From contig NZ_BMGL01000016.1 in assembly GCF_014640175.1 (NCBI RefSeq), positions 1-62,933 on the forward strand: a stretch of 62,933 nucleotides of DNA. Direction: 5' to 3'. Both the position numbers and the translations under genes were made by a program. A model generated the notes under the pieces. It ran no database searches, had not been told where the DNA came from, and saw only the letters and a list, made by a program, of their open reading frames with translations. How positions within the stretch are numbered: the stretch's first letter is position 1; each line of letters opens with the position of its first letter. The DNA comes from Psychroflexus salis (lineage in GTDB: Bacteria > Bacteroidota > Bacteroidia > Flavobacteriales > Flavobacteriaceae). Shown here piece after piece: positions 40,995 to 50,666 of the stretch.

Positions 40995-42023
40995 ATGGGA
41001 TTTTTTGATTTTCTTACCGAAGAAATTGCTATAGACTTAGGAACAGCAAACACCTTAATTATTCACAATGATAAAGTTGTGGTAGATAGTCCGTCGATTG
41101 TTGCAAAAGACCGCATTTCTGGAAAAATTATAGCTGCTGGAAAAGAAGCAGCGATGATGCAGGGTAAAACCCACGAAAACATTAAAACTATTCGACCTTT
41201 AAAAGACGGTGTTATTGCTGATTTTGAAGCCAGCGAACAAATGATCAGTATGTTTATTCGTGAAATTCCGGCCTTAAAAAAACGTATGTTTACGCCATCT
41301 TTGCGGATGGTAATTTGTATACCAAGTGGAATTACAGAAGTAGAAATGCGAGCCGTAAAAGATTCAGCTGAACGTGTAAATGGTAAAGAAGTGTATTTAA
41401 TTCACGAACCCATGGCAGCTGCAATTGGTATTGGTGTAGATATTATGCAGCCCAAAGGAAACATGATTGTAGATATAGGTGGAGGTACTACCGAAATTGC
41501 TGTAATTGCGCTTGGCGGAATTGTGTGTGATAAATCGGTTAAAATTGCTGGAGATGTCTTTACCAACGACATTATTTATTACATGCGTACGCAGCATAAC
41601 TTATTTGTTGGAGAACGCACTGCAGAGAAAATTAAAATTCAATTAGGCGCTGCTACAGAAGAGCTAGAAACGGTTCCAGACGATATGAACGTGCAAGGAA
41701 GAGATTTGCTTACAGGAAAGCCTAAACAAGTAGAAATTTCTTCAAGAGAAATTGCAAAAGCTTTAGATAAATCAATTTTACGAATTGAAGATGCAGTGAT
41801 GGAAACTTTATCGCAAACCCCACCAGAATTAGCAGCAGATATTTATAACACCGGAATTTATTTAGCGGGTGGAGGTTCTATGTTACGCGGTTTAGATAAG
41901 CGTCTATCTCAAAAAACAGATTTACCGGTTTATATTGCCGAAGACCCTTTACGCGCCATTGTTCGTGGCACCGGAATTACGTTAAAAGATATTGAACGCT
42001 ACAAGCCAGTTCTCATAAAATAA
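40995..42023 (+). CDS. mreB: Rod shape-determining actin-like protein
   Basis: 342 residues. It polymerises along the inner membrane and guides lateral wall synthesis. The nucleotide-binding motifs are clear: EIAIDLGTANTLI (phosphate 1), MIVDIGGGTTEIAVIALGG (phosphate 2) and IYLAGGGSMLRGLD (adenosine), with IHEPMAAAIGIG. First gene of the elongasome cluster mreB-mreC-mreD-mrdA-rodA, all on the plus strand with tiny gaps or overlaps. Confidence 0.97.
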   Translation: MGFFDFLTEEIAIDLGTANTLIIHNDKVVVDSPSIVAKDRISGKIIAAGKEAAMMQGKTHENIKTIRPLKDGVIADFEASEQMISMFIREIPALKKRMFTPSLRMVICIPSGITEVEMRAVKDSAERVNGKEVYLIHEPMAAAIGIGVDIMQPKGNMIVDIGGGTTEIAVIALGGIVCDKSVKIAGDVFTNDIIYYMRTQHNLFVGERTAEKIKIQLGAATEELETVPDDMNVQGRDLLTGKPKQVEISSREIAKALDKSILRIEDAVMETLSQTPPELAADIYNTGIYLAGGGSMLRGLDKRLSQKTDLPVYIAEDPLRAIVRGTGITLKDIERYKPVLIK

Positions 42024-42035
42024 GCAACTTGATGT

Positions 42036-42863
42036 ATGCAGCAAATCTTCAACTTTTTAGTCAGGTTTAAAACCGGATTAACCTTTTTCTTGTTGTTTTT
42101 TGTTGCAATTGCTTTAATTATTGAGGCACACTCTTATCATTCATCTAAATGGGTTTCATCTACTAATTTTATAAGTGGTTCAATTTATGAAGCTTCGTAT
42201 AATGTGAGCGAGTATTTCAATTTAAAATCGGAAAACAAAAAACTTAGCGAAGAAAATGCAGATTTAAGAAATGCACTGATTAATCTACAACATAACATTG
42301 ATTTTCCTTCTGATTCTTTAATAACGCAAAATACTAGTTTTAAGTCATTTCCAGCTAAAATTTTAGCAAATTCGTATGCTAAAAAAGATAATTATTTGTT
42401 GTTGAACAAAGGAAGTAAAGATACAGTTGCCGAGAATATGGGAGTAATTTCGAGTAAAGGAATTGTGGGTGTTATTGAAGAAACCAGCGAAAGTTATGCT
42501 CGAATAATTTCTATTTTAAACTCAAATATCTCAATTAATGCAAAATTGAAAAAATCCAATCATTTTGGTTCCCTTGTATGGGATGGTAAAAATCCAAACC
42601 TTACACAACTAATCGATGTGCCTCGTTCAGCAACTATTCAAAAAGGCGACACTATTGTTACGGGTGGAAATTCATTAATCTTTCCTGCTAATATTCCTAT
42701 TGGTTATGTTTCAAATTTTGATTTGAATGAAAATCAAGGGTACTACACCATTCAGGTAAGTTTGTTTAATGATATGACGAGTGTAGAAAATGTATATGTA
42801 ATACAGTTTAATAAACAAGAAGAAGCTAGTTTGCTTTTTCAAAATAATGCATCCGATGAATAA
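42036..42863 (+). CDS. mreC: Rod shape-determining protein
   Basis: 275 residues. One N-terminal membrane helix (TGLTFFLLFFVAIALIIEA) is followed by a short coiled coil (LKSENKKLSEENADLRNAL). The periplasmic beta-barrel domains include YLLLNKGSKDTVAENMGVIS and KGIVGVIEETSESYARIISI. It links MreB inside with penicillin-binding proteins outside. It ends eight bases into mreD. Confidence 0.93.
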   Translation: MQQIFNFLVRFKTGLTFFLLFFVAIALIIEAHSYHSSKWVSSTNFISGSIYEASYNVSEYFNLKSENKKLSEENADLRNALINLQHNIDFPSDSLITQNTSFKSFPAKILANSYAKKDNYLLLNKGSKDTVAENMGVISSKGIVGVIEETSESYARIISILNSNISINAKLKKSNHFGSLVWDGKNPNLTQLIDVPRSATIQKGDTIVTGGNSLIFPANIPIGYVSNFDLNENQGYYTIQVSLFNDMTSVENVYVIQFNKQEEASLLFQNNASDE

Positions 42864-43356
42864 TTATGCTGTTCATGGTATTCGGTTTATAATCTTGTTA
42901 TTACTACAAGTTTTAATACTCAATAATATGTTGTTTATGGGTTTTTTAAAGCCCTATGTTTATCCATTATTTGTTATTTTATTACCTTTAAATATCAATA
43001 AAATTCAAGCTTTATTTTTAGCTTTTGTTATGGGTTTAAGTGTCGATTTTTTTGAAAACACAGGTGGTGTTCATGCGGCAGCTTGTTTAGTAATTGCTTT
43101 CGTAAGACCTTTGGTTTTGAGATTTTCGTTTGGTATAAATTACGATTACCAAACTTTAAAATTTTATAATGAAGGCTTTAAGCAGCGTTTTAATTATTTG
43201 GCTATCATGGTTTTTACTCACCATCTAGTCATGTTTGCACTAGAAGCATTTTCGTTAAAACATTCACTTTATATTGTAAAAAGCACCTTGTTATCTGGTC
43301 TGTTTTCGTTATTTTTAATGTTGTTGTTTGTACAATTAATACGTAATAGAAAATGA
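42856..43356 (+). CDS. mreD: Rod shape-determining protein, membrane subunit
   Basis: About 166 residues with five or so membrane segments (FIILLLLQVLILNNMLFMGF, PLFVILLPLNINKIQALFLA) and the DFFENTGGVHAAACLVIAF region typical of MreD in Bacteroidota. The ATG at 42856 overlaps the mreC stop by eight bases (ATGAATAA); an ATG at 42847 is an alternative. It ends with a four-base ATGA overlap with mrdA. Confidence 0.88.
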   Translation: MNNYAVHGIRFIILLLLQVLILNNMLFMGFLKPYVYPLFVILLPLNINKIQALFLAFVMGLSVDFFENTGGVHAAACLVIAFVRPLVLRFSFGINYDYQTLKFYNEGFKQRFNYLAIMVFTHHLVMFALEAFSLKHSLYIVKSTLLSGLFSLFLMLLFVQLIRNRK

Positions 43357-45212
43357 GAAAATTACTTCCTTTCCTTCTCATAAGTCTAGTTGCTTTTATT
43401 TTTTTAGGTAGGTTAGTGTATTTACAACTCATCGATGATTCTTACAAAGAAGTGGCTTTAGAGTTTTCTACCAAAAAAGTATACGACTATCCACAACGGG
43501 GCTATATTTTTGATCGAAATGGAGAGTTGTTGGTTGCTAACCAACCCGCTTACGATGTTATGGCTGTACCTTTAGATGTAGAGCCTTTCGATACAATTGC
43601 ATTTGCAGAGATTTTGAATATTAGTCCAGAACGCCTTAAAAATCAATTGAGAAAAGCTTGGGTATACTCACCTAGGCTTCCTTATATTATTACTCCGCAG
43701 CTTACCAAAAAAGAATATGCTTATTTACAAGAACAACTGCATAAATACGATGGTTTTTATATTCAAAAACGCCAACTTCGAGACTACCAAACCAATAGCG
43801 GGGCCAATTTTTTAGGGTATATAGCCGAAGTAAATCAGCGAGATTTAGACAGAAACCCATATTACCAATCTGGAGAATTAATTGGAAGGCAAGGAGTTGA
43901 AAGTCAATATGAAGAAATATTACGCGGAACGCGAGGGGTTAAATATTACCAAAGAGATAATTTTAACCGAAACATAGGGAGTTACGAAAATGGTGTTTTC
44001 GATACCATTCCCAAAAAAGGAAAAGATTTAACCTTAACCATTGACTTAGCTTTGCAAGCTTACGGCGAAAAGTTGATGCAAAATAAATGGGGAGGCATTG
44101 TTGCTTTAGAACCTGAAACAGGAGAGATCTTAGCTCTTGTGAGTGCTCCAAGCTACGATCCAGACGATTTAGTGGGTAGAAAACGCTCTAGGAATTATAC
44201 CAAAATGTGGTATGACTCAATCTCTAAACCACTATTCGATCGTGGTTTACAGGCCATGTATCCACCAGGTTCGCCTTTTAAAGTGTTTACAGGTTTGGCT
44301 GCTCTACAAGAAGGAGTGGTTGGCCTTAACGAAAAATTTTCTTGTTATGGTGGTTATTCCTATGGTCGTAGCGACAGGATGGGATGTCATGCACATGCAA
44401 GTCCGGTAGAAATGATTTCTGGTATTGCTTATTCGTGTAATTCATATTTTGCACAAGTTTATCGCCGAACTATTGAAAAATTTGAAACTGCTCCAATTGG
44501 AATTGAAGCATGGAGTAAACACATGAAAAGTTTTGGCTTTGGGAATTTCCTTGGGTATGATTTAAAAGTAGGGAGAAAAGGAAGAATTCCAGATTCAACC
44601 TATTACAATTCGGCTTATAAATTTAAATGGTATGCTACAGCAACATTGTCCAACGCCATCGGCCAAGGCGAAATTGAAACAACACCTATTCAACTAGCTA
44701 ATGCCATTGCTGCAGTTGCTAATCGTGGTTGGTTTTATAGACCACATATTTTGAAGGAAATTGATGGAAGTGCAATTAAAGATTCAGTTTATACGGTAAA
44801 AAACAAAACCACCATCGATGAAAAGTATTTTGAACCCGTAATAGATGGTATGCACGATGTCTACAAGTATGGAACAGCAAGATATTTACAAGTTGAAGGC
44901 ATTGAAATTTGTGGAAAAACAGGTACGGCAGAAAATTTTACAAGAATAGATGGTGAACGGAAACAATTAACCGACCATTCTATTTTTGTAGCTTTCGCGC
45001 CTAAAGATAATCCTAAAATTGCTTTAGCTGTTTTTGTAGAAAATGGCGGATTTGGAGCAAGATATGCTGGAAAAATAGCCAGTTTAATGGTAGAAAAATA
45101 CTTGAAAGGAAATATAAGTAGAACTGACCTAGAAAATTGGATTTTAACGCATAGTTTAGAAGAAGAATATGCAAAACCATATAGCGGTGAAGAATTCAAA
45201 ATAAATCAGTAA
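43353..45212 (+). CDS. mrdA: Penicillin-binding protein 2 (elongasome transpeptidase)
   Basis: 619 residues. One N-terminal membrane helix, a pedestal/dimerisation domain (PQRGYIFDRNGELLVANQPAY) and the transpeptidase. Active-site motifs are SPFK in YPPGSPFKVFTG (SxxK), SCN in AYSCNSYFAQV (SxN) and KTGTAEN. It cross-links lateral peptidoglycan together with RodA, whose gene starts one base later. An Arg/Tyr-rich block near residues 260-285 lies just ahead of the active site. Confidence 0.95.
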   Translation: MRKLLPFLLISLVAFIFLGRLVYLQLIDDSYKEVALEFSTKKVYDYPQRGYIFDRNGELLVANQPAYDVMAVPLDVEPFDTIAFAEILNISPERLKNQLRKAWVYSPRLPYIITPQLTKKEYAYLQEQLHKYDGFYIQKRQLRDYQTNSGANFLGYIAEVNQRDLDRNPYYQSGELIGRQGVESQYEEILRGTRGVKYYQRDNFNRNIGSYENGVFDTIPKKGKDLTLTIDLALQAYGEKLMQNKWGGIVALEPETGEILALVSAPSYDPDDLVGRKRSRNYTKMWYDSISKPLFDRGLQAMYPPGSPFKVFTGLAALQEGVVGLNEKFSCYGGYSYGRSDRMGCHAHASPVEMISGIAYSCNSYFAQVYRRTIEKFETAPIGIEAWSKHMKSFGFGNFLGYDLKVGRKGRIPDSTYYNSAYKFKWYATATLSNAIGQGEIETTPIQLANAIAAVANRGWFYRPHILKEIDGSAIKDSVYTVKNKTTIDEKYFEPVIDGMHDVYKYGTARYLQVEGIEICGKTGTAENFTRIDGERKQLTDHSIFVAFAPKDNPKIALAVFVENGGFGARYAGKIASLMVEKYLKGNISRTDLENWILTHSLEEEYAKPYSGEEFKINQ

Positions 45213-45213
45213 T

Positions 45214-46458
45214 TTGAAGACACTTTTAAAAATAGATTGGTTAAGTATCCTTATTGTACTCCTGTTAATTGCAATGGGATGGGCTACCATCTATTCTACA
45301 ACACTTGCTGAAGAACAACCTAATGTTTTTGACACGTCTAAACTCTACGGAAAACAGTTGCTTTGGATTGGAATGAGCTTTTTCTTGGTTATTATAATCC
45401 TATCTGTAGAAGCGAAGTTTTACCAACGTTTTGCAAGTGTAATTTATATACTGGCTTTATTGGTATTATTGGGTTTACCTTTTTTTGGTAAAACCATTGC
45501 TGGTCAAACTGCTTGGTATTCTTTTGGAAGTTTTAGTATCCAACCAGCAGAATTTGTTAAAGCTGCTGCGGCCTTAGCTATCGCTAAATATTTAACTGGC
45601 ATAAACGTAAGCTTAAAAAACTTTAAAAATCAATTACAAGTACTCTTGTTAATGCTTTTGCCAATGGCATTAATTATGCTTCAACCCGATGCGGGAAGTG
45701 CATTAATGTATGTAGCATTTATTATTCCTTTATACAGAGAAGGATTACCAGGAATTTATTTAATAATAGGTGCTTTAATTATTTCTATTTTTTTAACTAC
45801 GATAAAGTTTGGGGCCATTTATGTAAGTCTTGCTATTTTGCTTTTAAGTATCATTATGCTATATTTTAAACGCAAATCGAAACCAAACTATGCATTACCT
45901 TTTTTGGTGGTTGCTTTGTGCATTGGTTTTTCGTTTGCTTCTAATTTTATTTTTGATAAAGTTTTGCAACCCCATCATCAAGATCGATTTGAACTGATTT
46001 TAGGAATGAAATCCGACCCGCTAGGAGCAGAATACAACACCTACCATAGTAAGGTTGCCATTGGTAGTGGTGGTTTAACAGGAAAAGGCTGGTTGCAAGG
46101 AACACAAACAACAGGAAAGTACGTGCCAGAGCAACACACTGATTATATTTTTAGTGCAGTTGGAGAAGAATGGGGTTTTGTAGGAAGTAGTTTAGTTGTG
46201 CTTTTGTTTTGTAGTCTTATGTTTCGTTTTTGGTTTTTAGCTGAACGCCAAAAATCTCCATTTAACCGCATTTATGGTTACAGTGTATTAAGTATTTTAT
46301 TTTTTCATTTTGCAGTTAATATTGGGATGGTCATCGGTATTTTTCCAACTGTAGGTATTCCTTTACCTTTCTTTAGTTATGGCGGATCTGGTTTATGGGG
46401 AACTTTAATTTTAATTTTTATATTTTTAAAGCTCGATGCCAAAAGAATGGATTTATAA
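45214..46458 (+). CDS. rodA: Rod shape-determining SEDS glycosyltransferase
   Basis: 414 residues from a TTG start one base after the mrdA stop. About ten membrane helices. SEDS marks are FSIQPAEFVKAAAALAIAKY, LQPDAGSALMYVAFIIPLY, the extracytoplasmic YVPEQHTDYIFSAVGEEWGF and FPTVGIPLPFFSYGGSGLWG. It polymerises glycan strands for MrdA. The TTG start may lower its output relative to MrdA. Confidence 0.95.
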   Translation: MKTLLKIDWLSILIVLLLIAMGWATIYSTTLAEEQPNVFDTSKLYGKQLLWIGMSFFLVIIILSVEAKFYQRFASVIYILALLVLLGLPFFGKTIAGQTAWYSFGSFSIQPAEFVKAAAALAIAKYLTGINVSLKNFKNQLQVLLLMLLPMALIMLQPDAGSALMYVAFIIPLYREGLPGIYLIIGALIISIFLTTIKFGAIYVSLAILLLSIIMLYFKRKSKPNYALPFLVVALCIGFSFASNFIFDKVLQPHHQDRFELILGMKSDPLGAEYNTYHSKVAIGSGGLTGKGWLQGTQTTGKYVPEQHTDYIFSAVGEEWGFVGSSLVVLLFCSLMFRFWFLAERQKSPFNRIYGYSVLSILFFHFAVNIGMVIGIFPTVGIPLPFFSYGGSGLWGTLILIFIFLKLDAKRMDL

Positions 46459-46932
46459 ATGGAAACTACATTTTTAGAAATTCAGTTTTTAACCAATCAA
46501 AAATTGGTAAAATTGATTTTTAAAATAACTTTTGTTGCCTTTGTAGTTGGAGCTATTCTTGGGTTAATTCAAGATAGTAGTATGTTTGAAATTTTTACCA
46601 CTTTTTTCCTTTTTACTTTGGCTTTATATGTTTCCTTTTCCAAAATTGGTATGAAAACTAAAGTAGATACAACCACACTATATATTAAACATCCGTTTGT
46701 TGGAAACATGAAAGTTCTTTTATCTGAAATTGTTTCAGTAGAAAAAACCAATTTTAAATTTCCACCTAACCGAAAAAGCTATCACAAAAAATTCGGCACA
46801 TTATATAGAATGTATGGAAACAATGGGCTATTAATTAAAATGAAAAATAAAAACTCCGTTTATTTAGGAAGCCAAAAAGTTGAAAATTTAGAAGATGCCA
46901 TTCAGTCTAAATTGAATAAAAAGATGGATTGA
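46459..46932 (+). CDS. Membrane protein with PH-like domain, unknown function
   Basis: 157 residues, starting at the base after the rodA stop. Two membrane helices in the first 60 residues (IFKITFVAFVVGAILGLI, FFLFTLALYVSFSKI), then a small beta-rich domain (TLYIKHPFVGNMKVLLSEIV, GLLIKMKNKNSVYLGSQKVE) resembling bacterial PH (bPH) domains. Its zero-gap junction makes it part of the rod-shape transcript. A role in wall growth is only suggested by place. Confidence 0.65.
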   Translation: METTFLEIQFLTNQKLVKLIFKITFVAFVVGAILGLIQDSSMFEIFTTFFLFTLALYVSFSKIGMKTKVDTTTLYIKHPFVGNMKVLLSEIVSVEKTNFKFPPNRKSYHKKFGTLYRMYGNNGLLIKMKNKNSVYLGSQKVENLEDAIQSKLNKKMD

Positions 46933-46996
46933 ACAATTGAAGGCGTTTTAAGTAGCGATTCTGTATCTTTGAAAACCATTGTTTGATTTTATACTT

Positions 46997-47542
46997 ATGG
47001 AATATCTATACATTAAATCCCTTCATTTAATATTTGTGGTTACCTGGTTTGCTGGCTTATTTTATATGCCAAGGTTATTTATTTACCATATTGAAGCTTC
47101 AGAAAGACCCAAAAATGAAGCTGAAATTTTAACCGAGCAATTTAAATTAATGAGTAGGCGTTTGTGGAATATCATTACTTGGCCATCAGCTATTTTAGCA
47201 AGCTTATTTGCTGTTTGGCTGCTCCTGCTTCAACCTGGGTGGTTGCAAAGCCCATGGATGCATATTAAGCTGGCTTTTGTTGTGTTGTTGTTTGCCTACC
47301 ACATTAAAACACATTTTATATTTAAGCAATTTCAACAAGATATTATAAAATGGACATCTAACCAAATGCGTTTATGGAATGAAGGAGCTACTTTAATTTT
47401 GTTTGCTGTTGTGTTTTTAGCCATCACAAAAACAGCAACCAACTGGCTTTTTGGCATGGGTGGATTAATAGGCTTAGCATTACTTTTAATGCTAGGCATC
47501 AAAATATATAAAAACTACCGAATTAAAAAAGGCGAACAATAA
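46997..47542 (+). CDS. hemJ: Protoporphyrinogen IX oxidase, HemJ family
   Basis: 181 residues from the ATG at 46997; a TTG at 46979 would add six. Four membrane helices. The conserved His is in LYIKSLHLIFVVTWFAGLFY and the family Arg/Tyr pattern follows in MPRLFIYH; also WMHIKLAFVVLLFAYH and RLWNEGATLILFAVVF. It oxidises protoporphyrinogen to protoporphyrin in haem synthesis. Another haem gene, hemB, lies 9 kb away on the other strand, not in one operon. Confidence 0.9.
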   Translation: MEYLYIKSLHLIFVVTWFAGLFYMPRLFIYHIEASERPKNEAEILTEQFKLMSRRLWNIITWPSAILASLFAVWLLLLQPGWLQSPWMHIKLAFVVLLFAYHIKTHFIFKQFQQDIIKWTSNQMRLWNEGATLILFAVVFLAITKTATNWLFGMGGLIGLALLLMLGIKIYKNYRIKKGEQ

Positions 47543-47547
47543 ATTAG

Positions 47548-48993
47548 ATGAAAACTTCTTTACGTATACGTATTTTTTTATCGATGCTTCTGCTCGTACT
47601 AGCAGCTTCAGTTTTAATTGCTGCTGTAACCATTTATCAGTATCGAGAAGAAGCCAAAGCCTTGCATATTGATAAATTAGAACGTAAAGAAAAAGCCATT
47701 AAATCTAATATTCAATATATTTTCAGAAAAACTTACTACCCTGTAAACACCGAAAGTTTAGATTTAATTTTTAAAGAACGTATTTATGAAATTCAAGAAA
47801 TACATAACGAAGAAATTGATATTTACGATTTAAAAGGAAATATTATAAAATCTTCTTATGCATCAAATTTGCATCAAGACACAGTTAATTTGAGCATAAA
47901 TCCTTCCATTTTAGAACAGTTAGAAAACGCGCCAGACAAACGAGTTGTAGTAGATTTTAAGCTCGATGGGCAACGTTACCAATCTTTGTATACATTAATT
48001 ACCGACGCGTATTTTAAACCCATTGGCATTGTTAACATTCCGTTTATAGAAGACGATGGGTTTTTAGATGCCAACTTAAAAGAATTTTTTAAGTTGCTTT
48101 TACAGGTTTACGTATTAATGTTTTTAGCAGCTATTGCAATTGCCTACTTGCTATCTAACTACATTACTAAATCCTTAAAATTAGTTGGACAACGAATAAC
48201 CCAAACTAAATTTCACCAAAGCAACGAAAAAATTAGTACAGATAAGTTAAGTGTTGAGTTAAAACCGATTATAAATGCATACAATCAAGTAATAGATGAA
48301 CTTGAAGAAAGTGCCGTAAAATTAGCCAAATCTGAACGTGAACAAGCATGGCGAGAAATGGCAAGACAAGTAGCCCACGAAATTAAAAATCCGTTAACCC
48401 CAATGCGATTAACGGTTCAAGATTTTGACCGCAGATTTAAGCCTAACGATGATGCAGCTATTGCAAAACTGCACGAATTTACTCAAAAAATAATTCAACA
48501 AATCGATACTTTAAGCTCAATTGCTTCTGCGTTTTCTAGTTTTGCAAAAATGCCAGCGCAGCAAAATGAATTAATCGATGCTTGCGAAACCATTAAATTA
48601 GCAACAGGAATTTTTTCTGAAGAAAACATACAGGTTTTAACCCCTGAAGAAAACATTTATATCAAGTTCGATAAAACTCAGTTAATACGAGTAATTACTA
48701 ACTTGTTAAAAAATGCCATTCAAGCAACTGCAGAAAAAGAAAGTCCGAAAGTAGTGGTTCAAATTCATCAAGATCATAATTATGTGTATGTAAGTGTTTC
48801 AGACAATGGTGTAGGAATTAAAAACGAGCATCAAGACAAAATATTTGAGCCTAAATTTACTACTAAAACAAGTGGAATGGGCTTGGGTTTAGGAATGGTA
48901 AAAAACATCGTAGAAAACTATAAAGGAAACATTCGTTTTGTTACCAAACCCAATAAGGGAACAACCTTTACAATAGAATTACCTAAAAAATAA
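47548..48993 (+). CDS. Sensor histidine kinase (orphan, NtrY-like kinase core)
   Basis: 481 residues. Membrane helices at residues about 7-30 and 185-205 flank an extracytoplasmic sensor of about 150 residues. The phospho-acceptor box is VAHEIKNPLTPMRLTVQD, as in NtrY-like kinases. The ATPase domain has NLLKNAIQAT (N box), SDNGVGI (G1) and TSGMGLGLGMVKNIVE (G2). No response regulator gene is adjacent, so it is an orphan. It lies five bases after hemJ and five before the enoyl-CoA hydratase gene. Confidence 0.92.
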   Translation: MKTSLRIRIFLSMLLLVLAASVLIAAVTIYQYREEAKALHIDKLERKEKAIKSNIQYIFRKTYYPVNTESLDLIFKERIYEIQEIHNEEIDIYDLKGNIIKSSYASNLHQDTVNLSINPSILEQLENAPDKRVVVDFKLDGQRYQSLYTLITDAYFKPIGIVNIPFIEDDGFLDANLKEFFKLLLQVYVLMFLAAIAIAYLLSNYITKSLKLVGQRITQTKFHQSNEKISTDKLSVELKPIINAYNQVIDELEESAVKLAKSEREQAWREMARQVAHEIKNPLTPMRLTVQDFDRRFKPNDDAAIAKLHEFTQKIIQQIDTLSSIASAFSSFAKMPAQQNELIDACETIKLATGIFSEENIQVLTPEENIYIKFDKTQLIRVITNLLKNAIQATAEKESPKVVVQIHQDHNYVYVSVSDNGVGIKNEHQDKIFEPKFTTKTSGMGLGLGMVKNIVENYKGNIRFVTKPNKGTTFTIELPKK

Positions 48994-48998
48994 GATAT

Positions 48999-49775
48999 AT
49001 GAATTACCAAAACATTAGTTTACAAGTAGAAAATAAAGTAGCAAAATTAAGCATTAATCGACCTAAAAAATTAAATGCTTTAAACCGAGCAACCTTACAA
49101 GAAATCCATGAAGCTTTAACCGATTTAAAAGCAGACGAAAGTGTAAAAATAATTGTGTTAACCGGAACGGGAGAAAAAGCTTTTGTGGCTGGAGCAGATA
49201 TTGCCGAGTTTGCCAATTACAGTGAAAAAGAAGGAGAAGATTTAGCCGCTAAAGGGCAAGAATTAGTGTTCGATTATATTGCTAATTTCCCAAAACCTGT
49301 AATTGCTGCCGTAAATGGTTTTGCATTGGGTGGTGGTTTAGAATTGGCTATGGCAGCACATTTTAGAATTGCTAGTAAGAATGCAAAATTAGGTTTGCCA
49401 GAAACTTCGCTGGGTGTAATTCCTGGTTATGGTGGCACTCAACGATTGCCACAACTCGTAGGGAAGGGAAGAGCTATGGAAATGATCATGACGGCTAAAA
49501 TGATTTCTGCTGAAGAAGCTTTACAATACGGCTTGGTAAACCACGTTTGTGAGTTAGAAGAGCTAGATGAAAAAGTAAATGCTGTTGTTCAAAAAATACT
49601 AGGAAATTCATTACAAGCTATCGAAGCTGCTATTAAGGCAATTAACGATGGATATATAGATGGAGTAAATGGTTTTGAAAGTGAAATTAAGGCTTTTGGT
49701 GAAGCTTTTGGAACCGAAGATTTTACAGAAGGAACAACTGCTTTTTTAAATAAACAAAAAGCCAATTTTAAATAA
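48999..49775 (+). CDS. Enoyl-CoA hydratase/isomerase family protein
   Basis: 258 residues, crotonase fold. The oxyanion-hole regions AFVAGADIAEFAN and NGFALGGGLELAMAAHFRIA are intact. Both catalytic glutamates of true hydratases are present: Glu in GGGLE and Glu in LPETSLGVIPGYGGTQRL. It should hydrate trans-2-enoyl-CoA in fatty-acid breakdown or a related route. No other beta-oxidation gene is near. Confidence 0.92.
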   Translation: MNYQNISLQVENKVAKLSINRPKKLNALNRATLQEIHEALTDLKADESVKIIVLTGTGEKAFVAGADIAEFANYSEKEGEDLAAKGQELVFDYIANFPKPVIAAVNGFALGGGLELAMAAHFRIASKNAKLGLPETSLGVIPGYGGTQRLPQLVGKGRAMEMIMTAKMISAEEALQYGLVNHVCELEELDEKVNAVVQKILGNSLQAIEAAIKAINDGYIDGVNGFESEIKAFGEAFGTEDFTEGTTAFLNKQKANFK

Positions 49776-49783
49776 TACAATAG

Positions 49784-49829
49784 GCATAGCAAGCAAAATG
49801 TTATTTTACTATTCCCATGCTTGCTATGC
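49784..49829. repeat. 12-bp perfect inverted repeat between convergent genes
   Basis: GCATAGCAAGCA at 49784-49795 is mirrored by TGCTTGCTATGC at 49818-49829, with a 22-base spacer. The right arm lies inside the last codons of comF. There is no T-tract, so it is not a standard terminator, but it could act as a two-way terminator or mRNA-end stabiliser for both convergent transcripts. Confidence 0.6.
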
Positions 49830-50484
49830 TTAACTTTACGTTGTTTAGTTTAAGTAACTCATGGCTACAGGCTTGTAAAGTAGCTCCAGTGGTAATAATA
49901 TCGTCTACCAATAAGATGTGTTTGGGGCTTTTTAGCAAGCTGTTATCTACTAAGTAAAAATCTTTTATATTTAATTTACCCCTAGATAATCTGTTTTTAA
50001 AAACCTGAGTTTTGCTTACAGCTTTTCTCTGCAAAATATTCTTTTTACAGCTTGCGCCTAAAATTTTAGCGAAAGCATCAGCATATAAATCTACTTGATT
50101 ATAACCACGTTCGCGTAGGCGTTTTTTATGTATAGGAACTGGCACTACCCAATCAAATGTATTGTACCATCCAGCTTCTTTTAAAAGTGAAGCATGCCAT
50201 TTACCTAAAACTTCTGCTACTTGTGTGTTGCCTCGGTATTTTAAATCGTGTACTATGTTTTGAACGCTGCTTGCTTTTTCAAAATAAAAAAGCGATGATG
50301 CTTTTTCTAAAGGAATTCTGCCATAAAAGGTTTTTTTTGTTTCATTTTCTTCAGATTTATAATCCAATGTTAAAGGAAGCTGACTCCTGCATTGCGTGCA
50401 AATACAAACTTCATTTTTTAGTAAAGCAGCATCACAAGCTGCACATATTTTCGGAAAAAGTAAGTCGATAAAATCGGAAATCAT
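49801..50484 (-). CDS. ComF family protein (phosphoribosyltransferase-like)
   Basis: 227 residues. An N-terminal zinc-binding set of cysteines is visible (CAACDAALLKNEVCICTQC). The C-terminal phosphoribosyltransferase-type domain has VVPVPIHKKRLRERGYNQVD and the PRPP loop ILLVDDIITTGATLQAC. ComF is needed for DNA uptake in naturally competent bacteria, where it probably helps import single-stranded DNA. No other competence gene is near. The end of the gene is part of the 12-bp inverted repeat. Confidence 0.92.
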   Translation of the reverse strand: MISDFIDLLFPKICAACDAALLKNEVCICTQCRSQLPLTLDYKSEENETKKTFYGRIPLEKASSLFYFEKASSVQNIVHDLKYRGNTQVAEVLGKWHASLLKEAGWYNTFDWVVPVPIHKKRLRERGYNQVDLYADAFAKILGASCKKNILQRKAVSKTQVFKNRLSRGKLNIKDFYLVDNSLLKSPKHILLVDDIITTGATLQACSHELLKLNNVKLSIASMGIVK

Positions 50485-50666
50485 AAGATAAAATTTTAAA
50501 ACATTATTGTTTTCAAATAATGATAGTAGAATATATTAAGATCATAAAATATTCATGTTTAGTAAGTTAAAATTAACATATTTTTTGTATACTAAGTTTT
50601 TTTTTCGATTTTTGTAGAGAAAATTATCCGAATTTTTTCGACAAAAACTAACTATAGTAATCCATT

